A stretch of DNA of 64,000 bases from Sphaerolaimus hirsutus (taxonomy: Eukaryota > Nematoda > Chromadorea > Monhysterida > Sphaerolaimidae), in contig OZ038460.1 of the NCBI GenBank assembly GCA_964036195.1, positions 2,235,504-2,299,503 of the forward strand, written 5' to 3'. The notes under the pieces were generated by a model. That model was given only the letters and a program-made list of their open reading frames with translations, was not told where the DNA came from and made no database searches. The translations under genes and the position numbers were made by a program. Each line of letters starts with the position of its first letter. The first letter of the stretch is position 1. Positions 1 through 12,005 of this stretch are shown here, one piece after another.

Positions 1-2084
1 ATTAACCACTACAACTTTATGACTGAAAGTAATCAGCATGCAAGGTCACATGCTCAGTATCACATCAAGCAGTAGTTCAGGCATGTTTGCGCATTTTACA
101 CAAAATAAGCAAACTTGAATAACTTTTGTAAATCTGTACCAAAATTGCCAAAAATTGGCTCATTTGAAAGCTCTAGTCATGGCACACATCAACAAATTTT
201 TTTTATTGCCCCGTTTGTATTCAAATTTTAAATTTATTGAGGTTTGAAAATTTCAAACAGATACCGTACCAAAGTGGGCGGAGCCTGTGAAAAAATTTTT
301 CGAAAATAAGAAATGGCATCATATGCTCTTTCATATGAGCCATCAACCATGAAAATCGGTCGTGTTTCAAGGAAGTTATTGCAGTTTGAAGATTGTCGGG
401 AGAACAAGAAGAACAAGAACAAGAACAACGACAACAACACTGTCTAGAAAAGAAAATGTGCAATAACTTCCTCCCAACTCGACCATTTGATCTGAAAATT
501 TGCATGGGGGTACTTTTCGACACGGGCTATTCAATGGTATAATTTGTTTTGCCGTAGCTTGTCGCGCTCCGAAGTTATTGCGATTTCAATTTTGCGATTT
601 CCGCATTTTGGTGTGTCGGACCATATTATGGGTGGGTCGCTTGCGCCCTCCCTCGGCAGCGAGGGATGGCGCTGGCGCGCCCACCCGATGAGGTGAATCA
701 TGGGAAATACACGTTACATTGCCCCTCATACTCACTCTCATACATATTTAATTCATAAATGTGCATTTTAAACATGTCGTAAATGTGTAGAATTGTTAGT
801 GATTTTTGGCAGAGTGCCACCATCATCCTACATTCCGAAAAATTGGAAAAATCCAAAGCTAGTGATCAAAAAGTCAGAAAATGAAGTTTGCTGGATGGAA
901 ATCTCTATACAGCCTTTTAAGGCACTTCCCTGGATTACAAGCGCATTTTTAGACGTTTTGCAAAGATCAGTGGAAACCACATACCAAACCAAATACCACA
1001 CTTATAGGCAAAAATACCGATCCCGAAAACAAAAAAGCGGTCCCGAAAAGTCAATTCGTTTGAGCCCCGTAAAGCCATCAATACATTGCTTTCCGTGTAT
1101 GTATGCAAATACGTATCTGCGTAAAATGAAATCTGCAGACGTCCAGACGACAGGTATTTAATCGCTCTCGTGACGCACCGGTCGAATCAGAATAAGTCAC
1201 GCCAGACGAAAATAGATTTGGAATAGACATTTTCAATTGAAATTTCCCAGGTTTCTGGAAATGGCGCCGCCATTTAATGGGAAGGAGCCTCTAGAATAGG
1301 CCGCGGACTATTTTTTGATGTTCTTTCTAGAGATAAAAGATTTAAAACAAATGGTTTACATTCATACACCTGAAAAATGCGCCAGACTTAGCGGTGGGGT
1401 CTCCACTGCGGGGGAGGGGGGTCTTTTTAAAAAGTTCCCAAATATGGTTATGGCATGTTACATCAGACAAGTGGCAGTATTTCATTTTGTAATGTTATGT
1501 ATAGCCATTGGATGGTTGTAGAGCCATGGTATTACAAATGGTGATTTCTGTCAAAAATATCCCTTTTTATGTCAACTCTTTTTGCAATATTGCCTTTTGT
1601 CCAATGTTCATGACTAATAGAAGTTCAGCATGAAATAGTGCTTAAATAACATAAAATAACATCATTGAGAGAGTGATGTTTCACACATAGAAGCATGTGT
1701 GAGCACATAGGCTGAATATTTAATACTACACTAACATATCACAGCTTATTATTACTGAATAGCATGAACAAATGGAAGCTTTTACATTAAAAATGCCACA
1801 AAACCAATGAAAACAACCACCAATGGTGATGTATATGTGAAATTGTAAAAGCACATGCAAAAAGTGCAAAATACCTAATGAATGTACTATAAATGTACTA
1901 AAAAAGTTAGCTGCAGTTTAAAAAATGGTATGGATGCTTGCATTTTTAAAGACAAATTTTTATAAAAAAACCTCCAGCCATCCCTAGGTACTAGCCTGAA
2001 ACTCCCCCCAAATTTCAACTTTATGCCTGTGTGGCAAATATTTGAATGATTTTGTCCTAATTTCTTTCAAAATCATTCTGCAGT
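1..2084. other. Intergenic DNA, no supportable gene
   Basis: The longest open frames are about 100-122 codons, lack conserved motifs and have no consistent splice context. A short AAC/AAG-rich microsatellite lies near 405-440. About 1480-1900 is a degenerate relative of the hAT MITE interior at 12006-12712: both contain a GAGCCATGG...GTCAAAAATATCC block and the block AAATGCCACAAAACCAATGA. No ends could be defined for this copy. Confidence 0.6.
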
Positions 2085-2430
2085 CTGCACACTAGTTGAC
2101 ACATATTGTTAAGGGCATTGCTGTCGCAGCATGTCAGCCCCTAATAGTGACTAGAGCCAAGCCATCTCTGTAGTCTAGCAGTTTGGGCACTCAAGGTGTG
2201 GGTTCGATTCCCACCTGAGGCAAGTGCAATTTTGCACTCTTTATCTCTTTCTATACATATCAACTGAGTTTACAGCTTCACCTGTAAGAATGATCTTCCA
2301 ATACACTTGCCATAATAACGATGTCTCAACATTGGCACATGTGCCAAATGTCTCCCTGTGACACTTGACGCCAAAATCTGAGTTGACACAGACCAGTTGA
2401 CAAACATGTGTCAACTAATGTGTGGGCTAT
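2085..2430. mobile_element. MITE with AGTTGACACAT terminal inverted repeats
   Basis: The left end reads CACACTAGTTGACACATATT and the reverse complement of the right end reads CACACATTAGTTGACACATG, so the termini are inverted copies with few changes. The AGTTGAC core recurs in many other elements of this window. No transposase is encoded. A tRNA-like segment lies inside. No target duplication was identified with confidence. Confidence 0.6.
2164..2222 (+). other. tRNA-like fragment lacking an anticodon arm (SINE-head-like)
   Basis: An A-box match (TAGTCTAGCAG, 2171-2181) and an exact B-box (GGTTCGATTCC, 2201-2211) flank a complete T-arm-like stem GTGGG/CCCAC. Only about 20 bases separate the boxes, so there is no room for an anticodon arm. 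It is better read as a tRNA-derived SINE head or pseudogene than as a working tRNA. It could still bind TFIIIC. Confidence 0.5.
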
Positions 2431-2799
2431 TCTGGTCTACCTAAAGTTTCTCAGCTACTTACCCATGTGACGATTTTCGAGTAATTTTGCCTCTACCCCC
2501 CCCCCCCCCAACAAACAGCTCTGACCGCATTTAGCAGACATTTGTGCGCATTCTAAAAATAGCCTTGGCTAAATCGCACCAGACAATATCGTGTTTCCAC
2601 GCACTTAGAAAATACAGTCTGGACGTAAAGTGCCGCGCTGCGAAATGCTAATGCTAAACATTTAATCCGGGTTTCGGTGCCGTTCAAAGGGAACCGGTGC
2701 CCTTTTTTGAATGGCGTGAAATATGCATGATGGGGCGTAGTATTTGCCAGAGTATTTGATTGTAATTGTATTGGGAATTGGCGAACGATATGGTGTGGT

Positions 2800-3512
2800 T
2801 ACGCGAACTAGTTGACGGTTAATCAGGGGTCTCCAGGATTTTGGCCCTCGCGGGGGCTGTATAGATAGCAAATCGCTCCTCCGGAGGGATAGAAAGCTGG
2901 AATAAAATTTCTGGTGGGGGGGGGGCTGGCGGGGGCAAAATATATAGGCTTTTTCAGTGCATAGAAGGCCGAAAGGGGAAAAAATCGCTAATAATCGGTT
3001 AAAAGTGGCCAAATGTAGGTTTAAAATGGCTAACAACAGGCATGCATATAGCCATGCATATAGCCGGAGAGCACGATTTTGAAGGTGAAAAACTATAAAA
3101 AGGTGCGAAAATTGGTGGTTTTTAGCGAAAATTAGTCAAAATTTCTCAAAAACCACTCCATATAGATAGATAGCTGAGCGATTTGGGGGGGGGGGGTCTT
3201 TGGGGGTAGTAGCCAAAAATTTTGCCTCGGGACAGATAGATAGCTGAGCGGCCTCGGGGATAGATAGCTGGCGGATTTGGGAAGGGGGGCAGCCCCCCCT
3301 AGGAGACCCCTACGGTTAATCAGTTCAGTAGTCAACTGGTAAATCTGTTTTGCACACGTTTGAGTTAGCTGGAACACATCAGGTGATGATATGCAATATG
3401 AATGAGAGATGAGTAATTGCACTGTCGTTGATCATAAGGTGGATTAAACATGGGACATTGGTAGAGATGGATTTTTAGTTGACTGATAAGCGGTTGTCAA
3501 CTAGTGCGTGTG
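2800..3512. mobile_element. MITE of the AGTTGAC family interrupted by a hAT MITE
   Basis: The left terminus (GAACTAGTTGACGGTTAATC) and the inverted right terminus (GCACTAGTTGACAACCGCTT) are related. The hAT MITE at 2824-3312 sits inside, close to the left end. Boundaries are approximate and no target duplication was fixed for this outer element. Confidence 0.45.
2824..3312. mobile_element. hAT-type MITE, TSD CGGTTAAT
   Basis: The exact 8-bp duplication CGGTTAAT occurs at 2816-2823 and 3313-3320. Termini are CAGGGGTCTCC and its inverted form GGAGACCCCTA. The interior repeats a GATAGATAGCTGAGCG-like motif and contains a G-run. There is no coding potential. The 8-bp TSD and YAGGG ends are hAT hallmarks. 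Related one-ended fragments occur near 14396-14470 and 16321-16460. Confidence 0.88.
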
Positions 3513-3537
3513 ATACAAATTCGGGGGTCTCCAAGAT

Positions 3538-3935
3538 GGGTGACTTTCCCCACAGCAAAAAATGGGTGTGTGGATGCGCGGTGAAGCGTCGGGAAGTGTC
3601 TTCACGCCAACACTTCCCGAACGCTTCACCAAGCTTCCAGCGCTTACACACACATCACGAAGAAATACGTGAAGGCACTACACGCTTCTTAATATGGCGC
3701 TCCCACGCAATTTTATACGCGGGGGAATCGTGTGGAAGCGCCAGCGGCGTGAAGTGTCTTCCACATGCTTGGATGCGCGTGAAGCGCGTGGTGAAGCTAG
3801 GTGAAGCGTGTGGAAGACACTTCACCCAGAATCTCGTGATGTTGGTGGAAGCGTGTGGAAACGCGCCGCTTCACGCGCATCCAGTCCGCTTCCACACGCT
3901 TCTCGGATCTATTTTTTGCTGTGCCCCTTCACCTT
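3538..3935. repeat. Foldback element rich in GAAGCG/CGCTTC
   Basis: Inverted ends carry CACAGCAAAAAAT (left about 3551-3563, right as its complement about 3913-3926). The interior is packed with GTGAAGCGTG-like words and their complements, so most of it can fold on itself. The longest open frame simply translates these repeats. Superfamily unassigned. Confidence 0.55.
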
Positions 3936-4939
3936 TCGAGTTGGGTGGGTAAATTTCCTGCACCGTACCGGAATATACTTATTTACCGTACCGTTTACCG
4001 GGGGTCCATTTTACCTTATTTCCTCTGACGCCATAATATCTTTTTAATTGCTATATTTTTGGCGGCAATTAAATCCCACGCATGTTGCCATTTTTTTTAT
4101 CAGGGATATACGAGCGCTCATTAACTGCGGGGGCAATTTTCATGATAATTTTGTTTTGCGCAATTGAAACTGCGTTTTGCCTCTTGTTTCATGCCCGCTT
4201 ACACTACAATACATATTTGTGTATGTAAGATGTGTTTGTAGATACACATTTTATTAGCAGTTTTTTAAGTATATTTTCTACAATGATTTTCACATTTTCA
4301 TTCTGTACGGTGTTGGGGAACACCTCGCAGTTGGCACAACATTCTGAATAATATACGGTGTACATATATTTATACATGTGTACACACATAAATACCTATA
4401 AATGTGAATACATAGAGTATGTACTATATAGTGTATTCATGTATGTGCTATAGGCAACAGGGTAACAGAACCTGGAAGTTGGTACTGCTTCACTGCTGTT
4501 TAGTGGTGCAGATTTGGTGAATGGGGGGAATGTTGATATGTTGCCATGAAAATGTCTCTCATTTTATTAATAAAATAGTTATTCTCTTATCATTTTCCTG
4601 TGCAAAATCAGTTGTGCAGAATCATTGTGTGCAATAAACATTCATTGTAATCTGGTTATGGAAAAAATGGGAATACTCTTTTAGTTTTCAATTGGCATAG
4701 AAAATATACCGCTTCATTTATAAATCAATCAAAAGTATCTAGTGCTGGATGAGATTTCATTTGAAGGGAATGATGTTTTACATGATGTATTCTGTATTAA
4801 ACCATTGTGACAAAAGTACCATCATATTGTGACCATTGTATGTACAATTTTGAAAACTACACTTTGACATTCATGACAAGGTGTGACAAAGTCAAATAAA
4901 TCACTTTCTTGATCCTGAGAGGTAAGGAATTGCCCATTG
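3936..4939. other. Intergenic DNA, nothing recognised
   Basis: AT-rich sequence with short open frames only, and no clear inverted repeat ends, RNA gene or exon with matching splice sites. A short ACCGTACC repeat is seen near 3960-4000. Confidence 0.5.
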
Positions 4940-5576
4940 TAGGGTGTCAAATTTCCGTTTTCCGCAGGCAAATTTTTTTCCGTTTTCCGTTCCGTTTTCC
5001 GGCTGCTAAATTTTTTTTTCCGTTTTCCATTCCGTTTTCCAGCAACTTTTTTTTTCCGTTTCCGTTTTTCCGGCTCATTTTCCGTTCTCCGGCTAAATTT
5101 CCAGTTTTTCCGCATTTTTCCGTTTTCCACCTCAATTTCCCGTTTTTCTGCCTTTTTTCCATTTTCCGCCTCAATTTTCCATTTTTCCGCCTCATTTTAC
5201 CTTTTTCTGGCTCAACTTTCTGTTTTCTGATCAGCCAAACTGGTAAAAATTCATGCAGATTGTCGATGCAGATTGATGTAAATTTTTTTCCATTTCCAGC
5301 AAAATTACTGCAAATTTTTTCCACTTCCAGCAAAATTTCAGCAAATTTTATCCATTTTCTGGCAAAATTTCAGCAAGTTTTTCCATTTCAGTGCAAATTT
5401 GATTTTTCCGTTTCCGTTTTTCCGGCCTCTTTTTCCGTTTTCCGGCCGCTGAAATTTTTTTTCCATTTCCGTTTCCGTTTTCCGCCAAGTGCAAATTTTT
5501 TTCCGTTTTCCGTTCCGTTTTCCGGCCGCTGAAAATTTTTTTCCGTTTCCCGTAAAAAAATTTTTTTGACACCCTA
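4940..5576. mobile_element. hAT-like MITE filled with TTTTCCG repeats
   Basis: The termini TAGGGTGTCAAA and TTTGACACCCTA are exact inverted copies. The whole interior is a pyrimidine-rich array of TTTTCCG/TTTTCCGGC units. The flanks carry TTGCCCAT and TTGCCCAA, offset by two bases on the left, so the duplication is slightly eroded. Long open frames on both strands are products of the low complexity. Confidence 0.7.
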
Positions 5577-7579
5577 TTGCCCAATCCTCACAACTCACAA
5601 ATAAATGTAAACAGTTCAATCTTAAGGTAAAAATCTGTAAATTTTCTAATCCGGTCATTCTTGAAATTCAAAATGTATGTCAACATCAAGATGTTGATGT
5701 ACTGTGTTTAATGAAATAAATCCCCTGTCTTGAATAATCCGCCACTTAAATACCCCCCCTGTTAGATGAATGAGGGAAAAAATTTTCCCTCAAATATCCC
5801 CCACAAAAAATTCCCCCTTTAAGTATATGATAAATTTGTTGTGTATAATTTCAACAAAAATGGTATGTTATGCTGTTAATAAAGCAAATTTAACAAATTG
5901 AGGTGATAGAAACAAGCTTGAATATGTTGGCAAAATAATTATTCCCCTCTTGAATAATTCCTCTCTTGAATAATTCCCCTCTTGAATAATTCCACCCACT
6001 AATAGTCCCCCCTCTTGTCCGCAAATGCAAAATGTGCACCATTTCGAACCCTCAGGCACTAAGGTAACAACAATAACAAATGCCCTCCAAAATCGCCCTA
6101 CCAAGTGTGCCCTACACGCCTTGGGGCACAGTAGTGTTCCGGGTGGCGGCAGGGCTATCTTTTTGAGCCCCGCGCTCGCGCCCCGTGAAACGGATCGATT
6201 TTCACCCCCAAGTGCACACGCGCGCGTATGTATTGTGTACATTGTATGTATAGTGCACATGCATACAAAAGGGACTCTGGTGTGATTTCGCATCCGGGTG
6301 CTTTTCGCAACTTGACGTGGTGGGTTTTAGTTGCTGATGAATGTTTTTGGGATTGCCGCTGTCGATTCTGCACATGCACAAGTGTCAAGAATAATGGTAA
6401 GAATTAAGTAAAGTTTGAAGTCTAGTCGTCACTATCCATTCATTTAACTTCTTTTTTATATGACATATACTTTTATATTGCTTCCACAGTTTGGGAAGTG
6501 TTTGTAGTTCTTATGTAGTTTTTATGTAGTTTATATTTATGAAGTTCAAAGTTTATTTTACTTAATTTTTCCAAAAAAAAATTCCGATTACATTTCTAAT
6601 TTTGGGTCAAGGAGTAGACCTCCAAACATAACAGTCTGGAAATAATGTTGAAAATTGATAACATGAGAAAAGTGTGAAGTCAAGTGAATAGTTAACTTTT
6701 ATTCAAGTTATGAGTGAATTTATATTCAACAATTTATGACCTGGTCATGTTTTAAGTTAAGAGTCAAATGTCATGTAAAAAGTAAATAGATGTAAAAAAG
6801 AAATATTTTATTACTAAACTTTTACACTGCATGACAATTAACAATTTTTCTAAGACATTTTGCATAGCATTTGACATTTAACTTTACACTTGACAGGGTG
6901 TGGGACAGACACCAACAGGGTTGTGAAAGTTATCAATTTGCAAAAAGATGTCCAATAGAGAATTGGTGGTTGCAATCCGCAACTTCTGTCTGTCTCCTTT
7001 GTATGGGGTTTGCTTTTCTCTTGTTTCAGTCACATTCAGAATAAAACCTCATCAGTTTTTTTTTAAATTCTAAAAAGCATTCGTAAAAACGTTGTTTAAA
7101 AGGAGATTTGGGTCGCTTCTGAATTTTTATCAAATTTTACTTAATCGGCTGGGTTTGTTGGGACAATGAGAGTTATGTTGGGATTGGAAAATTAAAATTT
7201 TATAATGACTGACTTGTCTAGTAGTTGATTGAACTAGTTCAATCAACTACTACACTTGGATATTTTTACATTTAAATTTATTTTATTTACATTTATTAAT
7301 TTACCTTTATGTACAACAGACAGCTGAAGCAACAGACGTCCAGTATTTAACAGAGGCCTAAATTAGTTCACAGTTTTCTGTTCAAAGGAGAATGTATTCA
7401 ATTTGAATACAAGGTAAGGAACCCCCCCCCCCCAAATCGCCCATCTATCCCGGAAATAAAATGTGCTGGTATACCTATTTTTAGCCATATTCCCCTATTT
7501 CTTTTCTGACGACATGTCACATGTTAGAATACTTTTTAGCCTATAAAATATGTCATTCCCACTCGGCCCACGCGACATT
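5577..7579. other. Intergenic DNA with CCGTAT-type MITE remnants
   Basis: 5700-6010 is a degraded relative of the CCCC/TCGAATAA MITE family. At 5941-5992 a minisatellite of about 17 bp (TTCCCCTCTTGAATAA) is repeated three times. 6680-6900 resembles the GTAAAGTG/TGTCAAATG repeat seen better at 46908-47058. No exon or RNA gene was recognised. An inverted repeat GTAGTTGATTGAACTAG lies near 7221-7250. Confidence 0.5.
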
Positions 7580-8892
7580 GGGCCTCCACACGCTAGTTGA
7601 CATTGCATTTTTCGCATGTAAAATGTCAACTCAGAGTCAACTGAAATTTTTCTCAGTTGACTCTAGTTGACAACGTACACACTAGTGATAATGTCAACTA
7701 GTAAATTTGGGCAGTACAGATATTTGTGTCACTGGCCGAGTCAACTAAAGCATACGCGTATGTTTTTTTGCGTATGCGTATGTTTTTTGGCATACGCGAA
7801 CGCAGAAAAACGTACGCGTATGTTTTTTTGCGTACTTATACAAATGTTTGCGTACGCGTACACAATTTATGCCTTTTGAATTGCCAAAAGTGTAAAAGTG
7901 AAAAAGTTAATGATGAAATGTGGTGATAGTGATGTATTTTTTCCTGTTTTCTTGCGTACACATACACAATTTGCAGTAATTTATTTATTTTGATTTGCCA
8001 AAATAGGATAACTTGAAAGGTTAATGATGAAAGTAGTGATAGTGATGTATTTTTTTCATGTGATAGTGATGTATTGTTGCCTTTTAAATGTTGCTTTATA
8101 TTTCATGTAATTTACTGTTGTTTCCAGACACAATTTGTATAAAATAAAAATTTAATTTCTTTTTGATTTACATTTTCATTTAACTACTTTATTTAATGTA
8201 ATAAATTGAAAAATCACAAGCTCAAATGATTTCATGTATAGTTACTATTACAATTACATTCTGCCAACAAATCATGCAAAGTGAGTAACAAGACAGCAAA
8301 AAAAAACAAAGTATTTTAAGCAACTAAAACAACAGAATACTTGGGTTGACTGACAAGTTAAAAAATTTTGAACCAGATAATCTTTACATATCAAATTTTT
8401 TTAAGAAAAACAAACAGAGGAAATTCATTTTAAACTTGAACAATTTGGAGATTGAAAATAGCAAACATGAAAACTTTAATTGTTGCATTTTTGCATATAT
8501 TTTCAAAAAAAAATTTACAGCTTTTGACACAACTTTTTGAAATTTTTATTTTGAAAATTCAAGGTAAAAAAAAATTCAAAATTTAGTTATTCTTTAAAAG
8601 TTGCACTTTTGTGTCTAACAAAGAATTCATATCTGCTATCTATTTACTATTAACAACAAAACAAAAAGTTTCCAAATTATTATCAAAACAAGCACATTCA
8701 AATCTTTCCAAAAATTCAAAAATACTCAAAAATCATCGCGAAATACCAAACAAAACCACTAATTCCAGAAAACATTCAAGCCATTTCACTTCGGACACCG
8801 CCCCCTGCTGCCACTCTCCTGAAAGTATCAATAGAGTTAAGAATGGATTAGTCTATAAAATGTCAACTTATATATTGTTTACTTTACTACTA

Positions 8893-9052
8893 TGCCCCAC
8901 ACAGGCTACTTGACAACGACAGAAAATGTCAACTGTTTCCTGTCCCAATCCAAAGCTTGCTTTTCAAATCCTGAAAGCAAGCTTTGAATGGGGATCAGTT
9001 TGGTTTGGGACTTTACATTTGGTGTCGATGTCAACTAGCCTGTGTGGGCCCT
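8893..9052. mobile_element. Palindromic GCTAGTTGACATC-family MITE, diverged copy
   Basis: The ends GCCCCACACAGGCTACTTGA and its approximate inverted form TCAACTAGCCTGTGTGGGCC enclose a central inverted pair around AAAGCTTGC/GCAAGCTTT. The copies at 24494-24656 and 43147-44078 share the layout. It lies inside the larger 7580-11212 element. Confidence 0.6.
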
Positions 9053-9884
9053 TTTTTCAATTATGAGGTGGAGCCAACCACTTACACACACACTCAAACT
9101 TATATAAGTTGACATTTTCAATCTATAAATATAACTATAAGCAACATAAATGACAACATGCAACCATAAATGTCAACTTATCTGTGTTTACATTTGCAGT
9201 TGACATTTTCATTTACAGTGTTCATTGAATTGACCTTTTGGCTGTTTCAAAAGTTTCAATAAAAGTGAAAATCATGATCGAAAATGTCAACTGAGCTGAA
9301 AGTGTACGCTGCGTACGCTAGTATACGTTTTTTTTCATTTCAGTTGACACAAGTGTTGTGCGTACGATGTCAAGTACCCAAAATCGTACGAAAACATCAA
9401 AAAACGTATGCAAAAGTGTGTATTTCCGGCAGTTGACTCAGCGCTCGCCGACTTTCCAAAAGTAACTTTATTTATCCAATTTACATTCTATTTATACGAA
9501 ATTTTAGGTACACATAGAGAAAAATAATGCGCATCTTTCATAGAAGAACTTTTTGCAAAGGAACAGTTCAAAAAAGTGTGAGAATTTTTTTTGTTCAAAA
9601 TTTCCAAGTCAGTTGACATTGCGTTTTTTGTATACTATGAGTGCATACGCATATTGACATAAGCTACATAGACATTTTGTCAACTTCAAATTTTTTTCTA
9701 CACTTCATGTGTTCAGTAAACAATGCTTTTCAATATTAATGTTCTGATTTTGTTGATGCAGAGGCAGCTGCACCAGATAATACTATCACAAGGGACACTA
9801 CTAGGTGATTCTGTTCATTTCTGCAAGTGCTGATTTGTGTGTGCAGTATGTGCATCCTTAAATTTATTTTTACACTTATATTTT

Positions 9885-10300
9885 TTGCTATATTATTATT
9901 ATTTTTTTTAAATTATTTTTATTTTTATCAAAATTTTATGTTTTTATTTGTTTAAATGTTTTTACTTATATTTTAATGTCCATTTTTTAAATTTTTTTTT
10001 TCTTAAAGTTTTATTATATTTGTTTTCATGGGTATTTTATCTATTTTTTATTTTTCAATCATTTTTATTTTTTTATAAATTTTATTGTTTTCATTTTAAT
10101 TTTTACTAATTTTTTTATATTTTTACTTGAATTTTATAATTTTTATTATTATTATTTCATATTATAATTACTTTTTATTTATGAATTTTATAATTTTTAT
10201 TTTTATTTTTTCTTCCTATTTTTATAACTTTTTTATTTATATTTCAATTAAATTTTCCTTATTTAATTTAATTTTTTATGTTAATTAATTATGTTTTTTT
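9885..10300. repeat. T-rich low-complexity tract
   Basis: About 400 bases consist almost only of T and A on the plus strand, with irregular TTTTTATTTTTAT words and very few G or C. It lies within the 7580-11212 element. No unit length is regular enough to call a satellite. Confidence 0.75.
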
Positions 10301-11215
10301 ATACAAAAAGATACTGTATACTGGCAAGATTTCTGAGTTAATGAGTCAGATTTAAACGTTATGTCAACTGATCCATTTCTGGGTGAAATGAATCAGTTGA
10401 CATATTTTCGTAAACTGTCAGTGTCAACTCATCAATTTTTTTTCAGAGTTAGATATTTAGGTGTTAAAAATTGAAAAAGCTGCCGTTTTTTGAAATTTCT
10501 TGTGTTACTTGCTTCAATAGTTTTAGTATATCAAATTTCACATTCAGTGCTGTCATAACTTGCCAGGAAAACTTTTTAAAATTATTGAAGTTTGAAATAT
10601 TGAAAAATTCATATCTTTCTTTTGTGTTAAGTGATTCTTTCAAAAAAAATACTGCTGTGTTCGCGTTTATTTTGCCTTTCATTTGGTTATGTTGGCATTA
10701 TGATGTGATTCCGTGTTGCGCGATGAAAAATAAATTTCCGTTTAAAGAAAAAGATTTTTTATTCTTTCAAAAAAATTTATTACGAATGAGAATTAGTACA
10801 GAAAAATTCACAGACATTTATAGTACATGAAACAACTATCTAATTAACAAGCATTCACACATGTAAACAATAAAAAATTTTTGAATATGGAACATGCAAA
10901 TAATTTTTAATTTGGTTATGCTTCACACAATATATGATAATTAGGTGTCAAAAAATCAGATTAATTATGGTCTATCACATAACACTCTTTAAATCACACA
11001 AACTGCATCGTAGAAAGCAGGGTCAACTCGTTTCTGAGAATGGATTTTTCCAGTTGACTTTTTCAATGAAATACATGAGCTAAATGCCAAAAATATGGGT
11101 TAACGCGTATGCTCTTTTAAAAAAGGCAAGTGGTGAGTGATAATGTCAACTGAAACACTAGTTGACTCTGAGTTGACTCTGAAATGCGATGTCAACTAGC
11201 GTGTGGAGGCCCATT

Positions 11216-11458
11216 GTGCCCACACACACTAGTTTTCACCGTGACTTCGTGAGAAAACTGAATTTTTTTCAAATGAAAATTAATGAACACGGGTGAATGA
11301 TTTGATTTTATTTAAATTAGAATTTTAATTAACAAAAGTTAAGATTTGAAAATTTCAAAACTAAAACACATATAGCATACAATTAGAGTAAGCTGGATGT
11401 GGCCATGTGGCCATTTCAGTTTTCATATCGGTCACGGTGAAAACTAGTGTGTAGGGCC
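11216..11458. mobile_element. 245-bp-family MITE (CACTAGTTTTCACCGTGAC), copy 1, TSD ATT
   Basis: The inverted ends CACTAGTTTTCACCGTGAC and GTCACGGTGAAAACTAGTG are exact, flanked by ATT at 11213-11215 and 11459-11461. The left ATT is also the right target duplication of the 3.6 kb element, so the two elements abut. Two other copies lie at 54275-54519 and 62930-63174. Confidence 0.85.
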
Positions 11459-11555
11459 ATTATTGTAACAAATAGCTATTTTTAGAATTCATTCGCATTC
11501 ATATTAATTAGAAACCATGCTTTAGGCAGCAAATTTTGATACATATTTATGTAAA

Positions 11556-11868
11556 TACCGTATTTCTTCTAATAGAACGACATACCTGCAATAGAACTGG
11601 TACGGCTAGTTTTGGCACGTTTTTGCAACACGAAAAAAAAATAGAACGGCCGGTAGAAATTACTTACATTCGAAAAGTGCCAAAATACGAATGAAAAAAA
11701 TGATGTTGATAATTCCCAAACCATTAAAAATATTCATATGGCATTTTAAATTGATCCTCTGATATTAAAATATTGCTAATGTTTCATTAAAAAAAAAATC
11801 ATTGTCAAATGAGAAATGTATGGACGCAAACAATATAACGGCGCTCTTCTATTAGAAGAAATACGGTA
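11556..11868. mobile_element. MITE with TACCGTATTTCTTCTAATAG termini
   Basis: The left end TACCGTATTTCTTCTAATAG is matched by an inverted right end CTATTAGAAGAAATACGGTA (exact). TA at each edge could be the target duplication, as in Tc1/mariner-type elements. The interior is AT-rich and non-coding. A shorter relative lies at 49629-49809. Confidence 0.8.
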
Positions 11869-12005
11869 TTATTTATGTACATGATTGCTTACTGCGTAGG
11901 GGGGCTGATATTTTACATGTGCAAAGGTAAATGTGCAGAATCAGTAACGTAGCTGTTCTAGTGAATAGAAAAGAAAACTGATAAGTGTTGTTCAAAGGTT
12001 CCAAC

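Larger units (their letters stand above)
7580..11212. mobile_element. Large non-autonomous element with 31-bp TIRs, TSD ATT
   Basis: The left end GGGCCTCCACACGCTAGTTG is matched by the inverted right end, with one mismatch over about 31 bp. ATT flanks both sides (7577-7579, 11213-11215). A 3-bp A/T duplication and GGCC-type ends suggest PIF/Harbinger, although other 3-bp-TSD families are possible. The 3,633 bp contain no transposase-like frame. More than 20 copies of AGTTGAC/GTCAACT are scattered in both orientations. A smaller related palindromic MITE is nested near 8893-9052. Confidence 0.75.

Noticed and set aside
2164-2222. Functional tRNA gene
   Set aside because: No anticodon arm and a poorly paired acceptor stem (about 4 of 7).
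4909-5658. Long open frames on both strands (up to 207 codons) in the TTTTCCG region
   Set aside because: Low-complexity pyrimidine array inside a TIR element; the proteins are Phe/Pro/Ser or Lys/Glu repeats.
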